Below are positions 16,776 through 23,584 of a stretch of DNA of 27,013 bases, one piece after another. Every line of letters begins with the position of its first letter. The first letter of the stretch is position 1. The stretch comes from Ferroglobus sp964463865. GTDB taxonomy: Archaea; Halobacteriota; Archaeoglobi; Archaeoglobales; Archaeoglobaceae. The stretch lies in NCBI GenBank assembly GCA_964463865.1, contig CAYXDX010000016.1:1-27013 (forward strand), given 5' to 3'. The notes under the pieces were generated by a model. That model was given only the letters and a program-made list of their open reading frames with translations. It searched no databases and was not told the origin of the DNA. The position numbers were made by a program, and so were the translations under genes.

Positions 16776-16807
16776 TGCTCGTTGAATCCAACAGCAAGTA
16801 TAAAAAA

Positions 16808-17635
16808 TTAATTGTTAGACTGCAGTGGATATATTATAGCGGCATAACCGCTTCCAGAAATTCTGTATTCCGTGTTCGGGAAAACGAGACAGCTCTCGTA
16901 TTGTTTTAGCTCGAGAGATTTTTTACTTTCAACGCGTATCTGTCCGATTGACACCACCACGTTAAACACGTCGCTTTCGAAAGTTCTTTCCTCTTCAGCG
17001 CTGACGATTTCTGCGCAAAATTCGTCCATCTTTAGCCTGAACTTATCCTTCTTTACGGTAACTTTTTTGATGCACTTCAAAGCCTTTTCGACGTGCGTTT
17101 CTCTTCCGTAAGGGTCGTAAATCCTGTAAGTCAGGTCAGAAGGTGTAGAGACTTCGAGCAACAGCACGCTCTCGGCCGTGTGGACAGTCCCCGGATATAT
17201 CGGAAATGAGTCGAAAGGCTCAACCTCGAAAGGCACGAGGTTTTCGGGAGTAGCAGCCTTGGAGTAGTCTTTGAGTCCCAAGTAAACTCTGCCTCCGCTT
17301 AACGCTATCCAGCCTTCCGACTTTCCTCTGTCCGTCTCGCCAAGCTCCCTCGCGATTTCGTCGGTGGGGTGAACCTGAACGCTCAGCATCCTTCCAACGT
17401 CAAGCAACTTTACCATGATCGGCATCTCTTTAAAATTTCCCAAAAACTCCTTTCCGTGCTTTTTCAAAAATTCGGTGAGCGGAACCACTTTTCCATCGAG
17501 CTCGACCTTACTGACTCCCGACCTGTGAGCAGATACTTCCCACGACTCTCCGACCTTTTCGAGACCCTTGAACTTTTCTAAGACTCCTCCAGCCCACTCC
17601 TTCCTCTTTAAGACGGGAACGTTCTTTAGCAGCAT
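16808..17635 (-). CDS. manA: Phosphomannose isomerase, type I
   Basis: From ATG 17635 this is 275 residues of a zinc-dependent cupin that interconverts mannose 6-phosphate and fructose 6-phosphate. Likely zinc ligands are Gln87 and His89 in VQVHPTDE, Glu107 in SEGWIAL, and His152 in YPGTVHTAES. It is shorter than bacterial and eukaryotic type I enzymes, like many archaeal and Firmicute forms. A longer frame could start at TTG 17677, but those residues add nothing recognisable, and an AT-rich promoter-like element (AATAAAT on this strand, about 17654-17660) lies inside the extension. GH130 follows 32 bases downstream on the same strand. Confidence 0.85.
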   Translation of the reverse strand: MLLKNVPVLKRKEWAGGVLEKFKGLEKVGESWEVSAHRSGVSKVELDGKVVPLTEFLKKHGKEFLGNFKEMPIMVKLLDVGRMLSVQVHPTDEIARELGETDRGKSEGWIALSGGRVYLGLKDYSKAATPENLVPFEVEPFDSFPIYPGTVHTAESVLLLEVSTPSDLTYRIYDPYGRETHVEKALKCIKKVTVKKDKFRLKMDEFCAEIVSAEEERTFESDVFNVVVSIGQIRVESKKSLELKQYESCLVFPNTEYRISGSGYAAIIYPLQSNN

Positions 17636-17688
17636 ACTGTTATTAAGAGAAACATTTATTGCTTTAACACTTTCCAAATCTTTTCGAG
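17636..17688. promoter_or_regulatory. Compact divergent promoter between manA and phosphoribulokinase
   Basis: Only 53 bases separate the two start codons. An ACATTTATTGC element (about 17652-17662) is AT-rich on both strands and lies roughly 25-30 bases from each ATG. Both genes would then be leaderless and share the element. This is inferred from spacing. Confidence 0.4.
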
Positions 17689-18621
17689 ATGATCGACAAG
17701 CTCGAAAAACCGTTCGTTATCGGAGTCGCAGGGGACAGCGGTTCCGGAAAGACGACCTTCGCCGAAAGCATAAGGAAGATCTTCTACGGTAACGTAGCGA
17801 CGCTGACGTTAGATGACTATCACAAAATCGGCAGACAGGAAAGGAGGAAGCTCGGAATAACTCCTCTAAACCCTGAGATGACTGACCTCGACCTCTTCCG
17901 GGAGCACCTCCGGATGATAAGGGAAGGGAAAGAGGTCGTCAAACCCGTCTACGACCACAAGCGGGGCGAGGTTGGAGGTAAGGAAGTCTTCAAGCCGGAG
18001 AAAATAGTGATCGTCGAAGGTCTGCACACGCTTTACGACGGGATAAGAGAACTGCTCGACTACAAAATTTTCGTCGATCCCGCAAGGATCGTAAAGAGGA
18101 AGTGGAAGCTTAAGAGAGACGTTGAAGAGAGGGGCTACAAAAGAGAGGAGGTCATAGACGAAATCATAAAGAGGGAGAGCGACTACAAGAGGTTCGTAGA
18201 CTTCCAGAAGATTTACGCCGACGTCGTGATAAAGATCTACCCGAGCGAGCTCCAGAGTTCAGAAAGAATAACGCTTCTCGTCGGCATGGAGGAAATGTAC
18301 AGAGTTCGCATGATCTTTACGAATGTGTCTTTTGAACTCGGTCACGTTACGATGAACGTCGACCTGTCGAAGCTGATAAAAGCGAGCGAGAGAGATTTCG
18401 CGATATCTTTCTTTTCCGACTACTACTACGGCAAAAAAGCGAGTTTCATAGACATAGACGGTATGCTGAGCGTAGACATATTCGAATCGCTCCTTGACGC
18501 TTTGAGAGAGGAAACCGGATACAAAATAAAGTGGGAGGCAGACGACTACGTGAACTCGATTGAAATTGCGAAGCTCCTCCTCTGCTGGAACCTCGTCGAA
18601 TTCATCAAATCGAAAAGATAA
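17689..18621 (+). CDS. prk: Phosphoribulokinase (archaeal)
   Basis: This 310-residue P-loop kinase has Walker A GDSGSGKT at 15-22 and the DDYH motif at 42-45, followed by an RRKLGITPLNPEMTDLDL stretch. VKPVYDH precedes VIVEGLHTLYD (EGLH 110-113), then come RDVEERG at 143-149 and FVDFQKIYADVVI. The order DDYH, KP-Y-H, EGLH, RD--ERG and D-QK-YAD matches phosphoribulokinase (ribulose 5-phosphate + ATP to ribulose 1,5-bisphosphate) better than uridine kinase. Archaeal PRKs work with type III RuBisCO in the reductive hexulose-phosphate pathway described in methanogens. The ATG appears leaderless. Uridine kinase-like activity is the main alternative. Confidence 0.8.
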   Translation: MIDKLEKPFVIGVAGDSGSGKTTFAESIRKIFYGNVATLTLDDYHKIGRQERRKLGITPLNPEMTDLDLFREHLRMIREGKEVVKPVYDHKRGEVGGKEVFKPEKIVIVEGLHTLYDGIRELLDYKIFVDPARIVKRKWKLKRDVEERGYKREEVIDEIIKRESDYKRFVDFQKIYADVVIKIYPSELQSSERITLLVGMEEMYRVRMIFTNVSFELGHVTMNVDLSKLIKASERDFAISFFSDYYYGKKASFIDIDGMLSVDIFESLLDALREETGYKIKWEADDYVNSIEIAKLLLCWNLVEFIKSKR

Positions 18622-18623
18622 CG

Positions 18624-18630
18624 GTTATAT
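18624..18630 (+). promoter_or_regulatory. TATA-box candidate for the glycosyltransferase gene
   Basis: GTTATATT follows the PRK stop codon directly and lies about 25 bases before ATG 18653, giving a leaderless transcript start. There is no Shine-Dalgarno sequence in the 31-base gap. Confidence 0.45.
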
Positions 18631-18652
18631 TCCTTTCGAAATAATAGATTCC

Positions 18653-19678
18653 ATGCATATTGCGATTCTCAGCAGGTGGAACGCTACTTGCGGAGTTGCC
18701 ATGCACGCTGAACTCATTGTTCCGCACCTGAAGAAGAATAACGACGTCACGATATTCGCTCCTTACGTCGAGTCCGCGAGCAGGTGGTGGCACCACAAGG
18801 TCGTGAGAGACGACGAAGACTTCGTGATAAGGTGCTACGAAGAGAGAAGCCCCGAAGGTGTCGGAGGAAGAATAAACTTCGACGAGATTTTGAAGCACGA
18901 CTTCGACGTTTTGCTCGTAGAATCTTACGGAAGCATTCCGCACGGTGACGTCGAAAAGCTCGCGAAGGTTCTGAGAGAGAAAGGTATAAAGACATTCGTC
19001 GTTATACACGAAGGCTGGAAGAAAGACCTAAGATACACGAACTTCGACCCATTCGAGAAAATAATCGTGTTCGACGAGAGATACGTGAACGAGCTTATCC
19101 CAGTAGCTAAAGACAAAACGGTGATAATTCCATACCCATGCTACCCGCTGAACCCCTCCAAGAGAACTTTTGCCGAAGACGGGCTAAAGTTCTTTAGCTT
19201 CGGTAGGCAGCCAATAGAGGAATACGAACCTTTCTTCGAAGCTTTGAAGGTGCTCGAAAAAAAATACGAATTCGAATACCGGGTGATCAGGTCAGATGGA
19301 GAACTTCCATACGAAAGCGCTTGGTTCTTCCAAGAGAGGAGAAGACTCAAAAACACCGAAGAAGTCTACAAGTTTCTCCACGGCGTCGACGTTCACATGA
19401 TCCCGAAAGGGAAGACGGACGGCGTCGTAGTTTCCTCTACGCTTTACCAGTGCATGGGCTCCCTCATCCCAACCGTAGTTCCGAACACGAGACACTTCGA
19501 AATGCACGAAAAAGAAGTTGTCAAGTTCGACGACGTCGAAGATCTGGTCGACAAGCTTAAGAAGGTGATAGAAGACGAAGATTACAGAAGAGAGCTTACA
19601 GCAAGCGCGAAAAAATACGTCGAGAACAACAGCGCAGAGAAGATAGCGAAAAAGTTTTTGGACCTGTTCAACGAGTAA
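18653..19678 (+). CDS. GT-B fold glycosyltransferase, family 4-like
   Basis: From ATG 18653 this is 341 residues with an N-terminal Rossmann part (MHIAILSRWNATCGVAMHAELIVPHL), a middle FVVIHEGW and IIPYPCYP, then FFSFGRQPIEEYEPFFEAL where GT4 enzymes begin the nucleotide-sugar domain, and HEKEVVKFDDVEDLVDKLKKVIED near the end, followed by an ENNSAEKIAKKFLDLF tail. The family transfers sugars from nucleotide donors. The acceptor and sugar are unknown, although the manA and GH130 neighbours make mannose possible. The longer frame from 18560 overlaps PRK by 62 bases and gives a non-protein-like serine-rich start, so I reject it. Confidence 0.82.
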   Translation: MHIAILSRWNATCGVAMHAELIVPHLKKNNDVTIFAPYVESASRWWHHKVVRDDEDFVIRCYEERSPEGVGGRINFDEILKHDFDVLLVESYGSIPHGDVEKLAKVLREKGIKTFVVIHEGWKKDLRYTNFDPFEKIIVFDERYVNELIPVAKDKTVIIPYPCYPLNPSKRTFAEDGLKFFSFGRQPIEEYEPFFEALKVLEKKYEFEYRVIRSDGELPYESAWFFQERRRLKNTEEVYKFLHGVDVHMIPKGKTDGVVVSSTLYQCMGSLIPTVVPNTRHFEMHEKEVVKFDDVEDLVDKLKKVIEDEDYRRELTASAKKYVENNSAEKIAKKFLDLFNE

Positions 19679-19724
19679 CCACCACAAAAGTCATATAGCA
19701 ACAGGCTATTAAAATGCTATAACT

Positions 19725-19797
19725 GGGTCCGTGGTCTAGTGGTTATGACGCCTGCCTCACACGCAGGAGGTCCCCGGTTCGAATCCGGGCGGACCCA
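19725..19797 (+). tRNA. tRNA-Val, anticodon CAC
   Basis: The sequence folds into a full cloverleaf. The acceptor stem GGGTCCG pairs with CGGACCC, with discriminator A at 19797. The anticodon stem CCTGC/GCAGG encloses CTCACAC with anticodon CAC at 19758-19760. The T arm CCCGG-TTCGAAT-CCGGG is standard. CCA is not encoded (TTA follows), as is common in archaea. There is no intron at the usual site. The 3' half overlaps an antisense reading frame that looks like an integrase remnant. Confidence 0.95.
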
Positions 19798-19931
19798 TTA
19801 AAACTCCCAGCTACAGGATGATTAACCCATCTTAGGAACTCCACGAGTCTGTCTTCGAAAAACTGGCTTAAATTCGGGATGTATTGACGTGCTGCTTCGA
19901 GCACATCTTTCCGCACGGTCAAGTTTGACAC
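19743..19931 (-). mobile_element. Candidate int(N) remnant of an SSV-type partitioned integrase, overlapping tRNA-Val
   Basis: A 62-codon frame starts at GTG 19931 and reads leftward into the 3' half of the tRNA. About 42 residues lie outside the tRNA and look protein-like: MSNLTVRKDVLEAARQYIP, then NLSQFFEDRLVEFLRWV, similar to the RHH/CcdA-like helical start found on some archaeal integrases. The rest (ARIRTGDLLRVRQAS) is simply the antisense translation of the tRNA. SSV-type elements integrate by splitting int so that int(N) overlaps the 3' half of the target tRNA, exactly this geometry. The integrase catalytic domain is absent, and I saw no second tRNA-like attachment copy in the window. 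Confidence 0.5.
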
Positions 19932-20155
19932 TATTCAAGTTCGGGCGTGTCGTCAAAATTTCGTCGTGTCCTCGCTTTGTAAAGTTTCACAACGTCAGCA
20001 GAGGAGACAGTCTAATCAGCTTCGACAGGTTTTCTGGAGGTCGAGGAAAATCTTGTCACGCTGTGGAAAATTTTTGCACCAAAACCTTAGCGTGTTCTAA
20101 GGTGATAACAGGGGGTTAAAGTGCAGAGGAGCACGCCGAAAAATAGTTCGGAATC
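19932..20155. other. Gene-free stretch beside the integrase remnant
   Basis: I see no convincing gene in these bases on either strand. The one frame on the plus strand (19889-20119) is rich in Ser, Arg and Cys and lacks a ribosome binding site. There is a small hairpin, ACCTTAG-6 nt-CTAAGGT, at 20084-20103. The stretch may be decayed element DNA between the attachment site and the toxin-antitoxin genes. Confidence 0.5.
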
Positions 20156-20296
20156 TCAAGGTTGAGGTTTTGCAACCTTCTTGTCTCGTTCGATCACAAT
20201 CTTCACGTTTTCGATACCATCAACTACTACGCTTTCACCTTCTTCAAGCAAAAGTGTTTCGACGTCTCAACCTTCGAGATGCTGTGGAACTCATAA
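20156..20296 (-). pseudogene. Degenerate reading frame downstream of the toxin gene
   Basis: Leftward translation shows 36 protein-like codons at 20156-20266 ending at TGA: DVETLLLEEGES, VVVDGIENVKIVIERD and KKVAKPQP. They have no start codon better than TTG and are preceded by an in-frame stop. In the neighbouring frame just upstream (overlapping the toxin's end) YEFHSISKVET could be the continuation, so one frameshift would join the two. I do not recognise the family. It reads like the C-terminal end of a lost gene. A 7-bp hairpin AAGGTTG/CAACCTT (20158-20179) covers its end. Confidence 0.3.
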
Positions 20297-20545
20297 TCTG
20301 TCGTATACTCTTTTCCTCCAGTCTACACGGACGACGAGTACAGTCTTCTTTTCAAAATTAATTTTAACTATTATGCGCACTTTTCCAACCGGAACTCGGT
20401 AGTATTCCTTATCTATCTTTCTGATGTTAAGCGAAAAAGGGTCTTCGAGCTTTTCTATCGTTTTGAAGATTCTCTCACGAGTCTTTTTATCGAATTGTTT
20501 CAGGTCTTTGATTGCCCTATCGGAAAGTAAAACCTCAAACTTCAT
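20291..20545 (-). CDS. RelE/ParE-superfamily toxin
   Basis: This 84-residue protein matches archaeal RelE-like toxins: an N-terminal strand with VLLSDRAIKDLKQFDKKTRERIFKTIEKL helices, then KIDKEYYRVPVGKVRIIVKIN and the basic end VVRVDWRKRVYDRL. RelE toxins cleave mRNA in the ribosome A site; the basic residues of the last strands are the expected contact surface. The ATG overlaps the stop of the antitoxin gene by four bases (ATGA, 20542-20545), the usual coupling of such pairs. It lies in the patch next to the tRNA attachment site. Confidence 0.85.
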   Translation of the reverse strand: MKFEVLLSDRAIKDLKQFDKKTRERIFKTIEKLEDPFSLNIRKIDKEYYRVPVGKVRIIVKINFEKKTVLVVRVDWRKRVYDRL

Positions 20546-20748
20546 TCGAGTCCGAGCTCCTTTTTTGCCTCGTTAAGAGTGTATACTTTCATTTCTCCGC
20601 TTTCACAAGCTTTTGCTATCTCCTCTATCTCTTTTATCTCTTCTTCAGTTAGTTCTTCTTCGAAGAGCTCTTCCTCGATTCTTCTGAGTCTCTTGTCAAT
20701 TTGTTCGAGCTTGCTCTCAATCCTTTTCAGCATTTCAATTACTTCCAT
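20542..20748 (-). CDS. RelB-like antitoxin
   Basis: From ATG 20748 this is 68 residues. The N-terminal half is a helical, coiled-coil-like segment (MLKRIESKLEQIDKRLRRIEEEL), followed by a very acidic run (EEELTEEEIKEIEEIAKACESG) and a C-terminal MKVYTLNEAKKELGLE that should wrap the toxin. The sequence does not show a clear DNA-binding domain at the N-terminus, so autoregulation may differ from bacterial RelB. TTG 20757 is an alternative start. A TTTTTATT element on this strand (about 20771-20780) lies 25 bases before ATG 20748, which favours a leaderless start there. Confidence 0.78.
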   Translation of the reverse strand: MEVIEMLKRIESKLEQIDKRLRRIEEELFEEELTEEEIKEIEEIAKACESGEMKVYTLNEAKKELGLE

Positions 20749-20815
20749 ATTTTTCAAATTTGTTTGGTAGAATAAAAAGTTTGAGACCAGGAAGCCAGAG
20801 AGAGAAACATCGGCC

Positions 20816-20974
20816 TTAAAACGTTCTTAGTTGTTTCCTCGTAAGAACGAATCTTTCCTCAAAGACTTCGTAGACTTCTTCTGCGTCTGTGCCGATCGTA
20901 GATTTTCGGAGAGTAGTTTCCCGTGTTGCTGCTTCAAAATCCTCTTCCCGCTTTTTATCAAGGTAAACGCACAC
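20816..20974 (-). CDS. Possible 52-codon gene or gene fragment of unknown function
   Basis: A short leftward frame from GTG 20974 to TAA 20816 translates to a protein-like, charged sequence: VCVYLDKKREEDFEAATRE, then TTLRKSTIGTDAEEVYEVF and EERFVLTRKQLRTF. Composition matches neighbouring real proteins, but there is no ribosome binding site, and an in-frame stop sits just before the GTG, so it may be the 3' end of a broken gene. I do not recognise it. A hairpin CGTTCTTA/TAAGAACG (20822-20849) falls in its last codons. Confidence 0.3.
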   Translation of the reverse strand: MCVYLDKKREEDFEAATRETTLRKSTIGTDAEEVYEVFEERFVLTRKQLRTF

Positions 20975-21016
20975 TCATCGTGCAGTCGTCACGTTCATTA
21001 AAAAGAGAAGTTAACG

Positions 21017-21781
21017 CTACAGCTTCGCTCTGCCACTTCTCACCTCGTTTATCCAAGCCTTCGAGCCGCGCCCTATCGAGTAAACGAGCAAGCCTACGGA
21101 GAATGCTGCGAGAACAGCAAAAGAGAATGCGACGTACGTTAAGGCTACGTAGGTCGGAGACATGAGCAGCTTGAAGTCCGAAGTAGCGTAAGCAACTTCG
21201 GAAACGTCAACGATCGGGTATATCAGGCGAAGAGGGAAGTATTCGCTAATGCGGAGGTATAGAGCTGCTGCGATTCCAAAGATTATTGACCAGAGAATCG
21301 CTTTGGCAGTTCTACTGAGGTCTCCGCTTGGGATTTCGAACGAGCGAGATCTTTCGGCTCCGTCAAAATTCGAGCTCGCGAAGTAAACGACTCGCGCAGC
21401 GTAGAACAGTCCAACCGAAAACGGGGCGAGAAAAAGCAGCAGTTCGATCCTCTTCACCCCGATTTTTAGCTCAGTCCCTCTTTTAAGCGTCACGACTCTT
21501 CTATCTACCGTCGTTTTGAGGTTTTCCTCTAAACGCACGCTCTCCACTACCGCGACATGCGTAGCAACACCCAGCCCCGTGCTGTGCAGTTCGACGAACC
21601 TCTTTTCTACTGTAAACTTCGCACCGCTAACATTGACCTTCACAGCCCCGACCACATCTCCGACAGACAGAAAATTGTAGGCGAAAACGACAAGTGCGAG
21701 GAAAACGAGTGGAGCGACGCGCATCATAACGCCCGCTATTCTCTCGACCCTCGTCAGCTCTTTCGGAGATAGTTCCGGCAT
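21017..21781 (-). CDS. Hypothetical four-segment membrane protein
   Basis: This 254-residue protein has no family I can name. Hydrophobic segments lie near residues 19-40 (MRVAPLVFLALVVFAYNFL), 114-136 (LLLFLAPFSVGLFYAARVVYF), 160-180 (AKAILWSIIFGIAAALYL) and 212-236 (YVALTYVAFSFAVLAAFSVGLLV). Between the first and second lies a strand-rich domain of about 70 residues that is probably outside the cell, with VKVNVSGAKFTVEKRFVEL and TTVDRRVVTLKRGTEL. ATG 21781 reads MPELSPKELTRVERI. It stands alone between the accessory patch and the acyl-CoA ligase and is convergent with nothing. Confidence 0.7.
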   Translation of the reverse strand: MPELSPKELTRVERIAGVMMRVAPLVFLALVVFAYNFLSVGDVVGAVKVNVSGAKFTVEKRFVELHSTGLGVATHVAVVESVRLEENLKTTVDRRVVTLKRGTELKIGVKRIELLLFLAPFSVGLFYAARVVYFASSNFDGAERSRSFEIPSGDLSRTAKAILWSIIFGIAAALYLRISEYFPLRLIYPIVDVSEVAYATSDFKLLMSPTYVALTYVAFSFAVLAAFSVGLLVYSIGRGSKAWINEVRSGRAKL

Positions 21782-21874
21782 GCCGTCGAATAAAAGCGTT
21801 TACGAAGACTTAACGGTTTCGCAAAGTTCTTACTTGTCACACGTCAGAAACACGAAAAATATCGTAAGCTCTAA

Positions 21875-23479
21875 TTACTTTTTCCCGGCCCACTCCTTCT
21901 CTCTCAACACCCTCCGCAAAATCTTGCCCACCGGCGACTTGGGTAGTTGATCCACGAACTCTACTTTCTTGGGAACTTTAAACGGGGCGAGTTTCCTCTT
22001 GCAGTGATCTATTATCTCCTCAGCAGTTACTTTTCCTTTGAATTCGTCTTTCAAAACCACAAATGCTTTCGGCACCTCCCCCCTTATTTCGTCTGGAGAA
22101 GAGACGACTGCACACTCCAGAACTGCTGGATGCTCGTAAATGACGTTCTCGACTTCGTCAGGCCAGACTTTGTATCCGGCTACGTTTATCAGGTCTTTAA
22201 CTCTGTCCACGTAATAAAACAGTCCTCTCTCGTCCATGTATCCAAGGTCTCCCGTGCGTAACCATCCGTCTTCTAAGGCCTTTTTGGTCTCGTCCGGCTT
22301 GTTCCAGTAACCTTTCATCACCTGTGGCCCCTTAGCGACGAGCTCCCCAACCTTTCCCGGAGGTAGTTCCTCGCCGGTATCGACGTCTACAACCTTGACC
22401 ACCGTGTCTGGCATAGGAACGCCGATGAGGTGGTCGCCGCTCATACCCAATGGTGTGCACGTAAGACACGGAGACGCTTCCGTCAACCCCCAAGCTTCGA
22501 TTATGTCCACTCCGGTAACTTCCTTCCACCTTTTCCTGACCTCCGGCGGTAGCGGTGCCGCTGCGCTGAAGCACGTTCGCATCTTCGAAAAGTCAGCTTT
22601 CTTTATCTCCGGATGATTGAGCAGAGAGATGTAAGCTGTTGGAACACCATAGAATATCGTCGGTCGATACCTGTTTATGTTCTCGATCACTTCATCGGGA
22701 TTGAATCTCTCCATCAGCACGATCGTTCCACCGACGTAAATCATCGTGTTCATGCACCAGTTCATCCCGTAGATGTGAGAAACTGGCAGAAATATGATCG
22801 AAACTTCTTTCCCCTCCTCGAACTCGAACCACAGCGCCTCCATCACCTGTATCACGAGCAGGTTGTAGTGCGTGAGCATCGCACCTTTCGGCTTGCCAGT
22901 CGTCCCGCCGGTGTATTGCAGAACCGCTAAGTCCTCCTTTGGATCCACTTTCACGCTCGGCTCGTCGTTGGAAGAGTTTGACAACAAATCCGAGAGTTTT
23001 CCTCCACTCATTCCAGAAATTGCCTCTTTTCTGTCCGTAACAATAACTTCCTCAACGTCGGTCCTTTCGATCACGTTGTCCACGACCGGCTTCAACTCGT
23101 CGAGCGTTATCACGACCTTCGCTCCAGAGTCCGAAAGAATGTATTCCACTTCGCTCTCCCTGTAGAGCGAGTTGCACGCGACCACAACACCTCCGCAGGT
23201 CGACGCTCCGTAGAAGGAGATGACGAATTGCGGAATGTTTGGCAAGTACAACGCCACCCTGTCGCCCTTCTTTACGCCCAAGTCTGAGAGCAGGTTTGCC
23301 ATTCTCACGGACAAGTCCCACAACCTTTCGTAAGAATACACGGTGTTGCGATAAATCACCGCCGGATTTTCCGGAAACTTTTCCGCTGAGATTTTCAGAT
23401 TCGCAAAAACTGGTCTGACCGGATAGTCGAGGCTCTTCGGAACGTGTTTCGGATAAAGCTCGTACCACGGATAATCCAT
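21875..23479 (-). CDS. AMP-forming long-chain-fatty-acid-type CoA ligase (FadD-like)
   Basis: This 534-residue ANL enzyme has YTGGTTGKPKGAMLTH as phosphate loop, VSHIYGMNW, then EAWGLTEASP as A5. GWLRTGDLGYMDERGLFYYVDR leads to the hinge, DLINVAGYKVWPDEVENVI follows, and the catalytic lysine is in SPVGKILRRVLRE at the end. The GYKVWPDEVE form marks the FadD-like group, unlike the ligase at 6732-8348, so the two are not recent duplicates. GGTGAG lies upstream of ATG 23479. The gene diverges from the second transporter operon across a palindromic AT-rich region, suggesting that it activates the acid imported by that transporter. Confidence 0.9.
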   Translation of the reverse strand: MDYPWYELYPKHVPKSLDYPVRPVFANLKISAEKFPENPAVIYRNTVYSYERLWDLSVRMANLLSDLGVKKGDRVALYLPNIPQFVISFYGASTCGGVVVACNSLYRESEVEYILSDSGAKVVITLDELKPVVDNVIERTDVEEVIVTDRKEAISGMSGGKLSDLLSNSSNDEPSVKVDPKEDLAVLQYTGGTTGKPKGAMLTHYNLLVIQVMEALWFEFEEGKEVSIIFLPVSHIYGMNWCMNTMIYVGGTIVLMERFNPDEVIENINRYRPTIFYGVPTAYISLLNHPEIKKADFSKMRTCFSAAAPLPPEVRKRWKEVTGVDIIEAWGLTEASPCLTCTPLGMSGDHLIGVPMPDTVVKVVDVDTGEELPPGKVGELVAKGPQVMKGYWNKPDETKKALEDGWLRTGDLGYMDERGLFYYVDRVKDLINVAGYKVWPDEVENVIYEHPAVLECAVVSSPDEIRGEVPKAFVVLKDEFKGKVTAEEIIDHCKRKLAPFKVPKKVEFVDQLPKSPVGKILRRVLREKEWAGKK

Positions 23480-23500
23480 ACGACGCTCACCGCTCCTTAC

Positions 23501-23579
23501 TTAATTTTAAATAATTTAAAATTTACGACCTGCATTAGCCAAACCAAAAGGATTAAATATTGAAATTATTTAAAATTAA
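23501..23579. promoter_or_regulatory. Divergent promoter with 17-bp perfect inverted repeat (operator candidate)
   Basis: Arms TTAATTTTAAATAATTT (23501-23517) and AAATTATTTAAAATTAA (23563-23579) are exact reverse complements, 45 bases apart. The left arm is itself part of a 21-bp palindrome with one central base (23503-23523). The left copy covers the likely TATA region of the acyl-CoA ligase. The right copy lies between a TTAAATAT element (23553-23560) and the livH start at 23585. AT-richness lowers the specificity, but exact identity over 17 bases is notable. Confidence 0.5.
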
Positions 23580-23584
23580 TTTTA

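Noticed and set aside
18560..18652. Longer N-terminus for the glycosyltransferase overlapping PRK
   Set aside because: The extra 31 residues are Ser/Asn-rich and come from the PRK coding sequence read out of frame. The fold begins at MHIAIL, and a TATA element lies just upstream of that ATG.
20084..20103. ACCTTAG/CTAAGGT hairpin as a terminator or small RNA
   Set aside because: The stem is only seven base pairs, no T run follows on either strand, and no promoter is visible. Listed only as part of the gene-free stretch.
19889..20119. 76-codon plus-strand frame beyond the tRNA
   Set aside because: It has no ribosome binding site or promoter, a Ser/Arg/Cys-rich composition, and overlaps the better-supported integrase scrap on the other strand.
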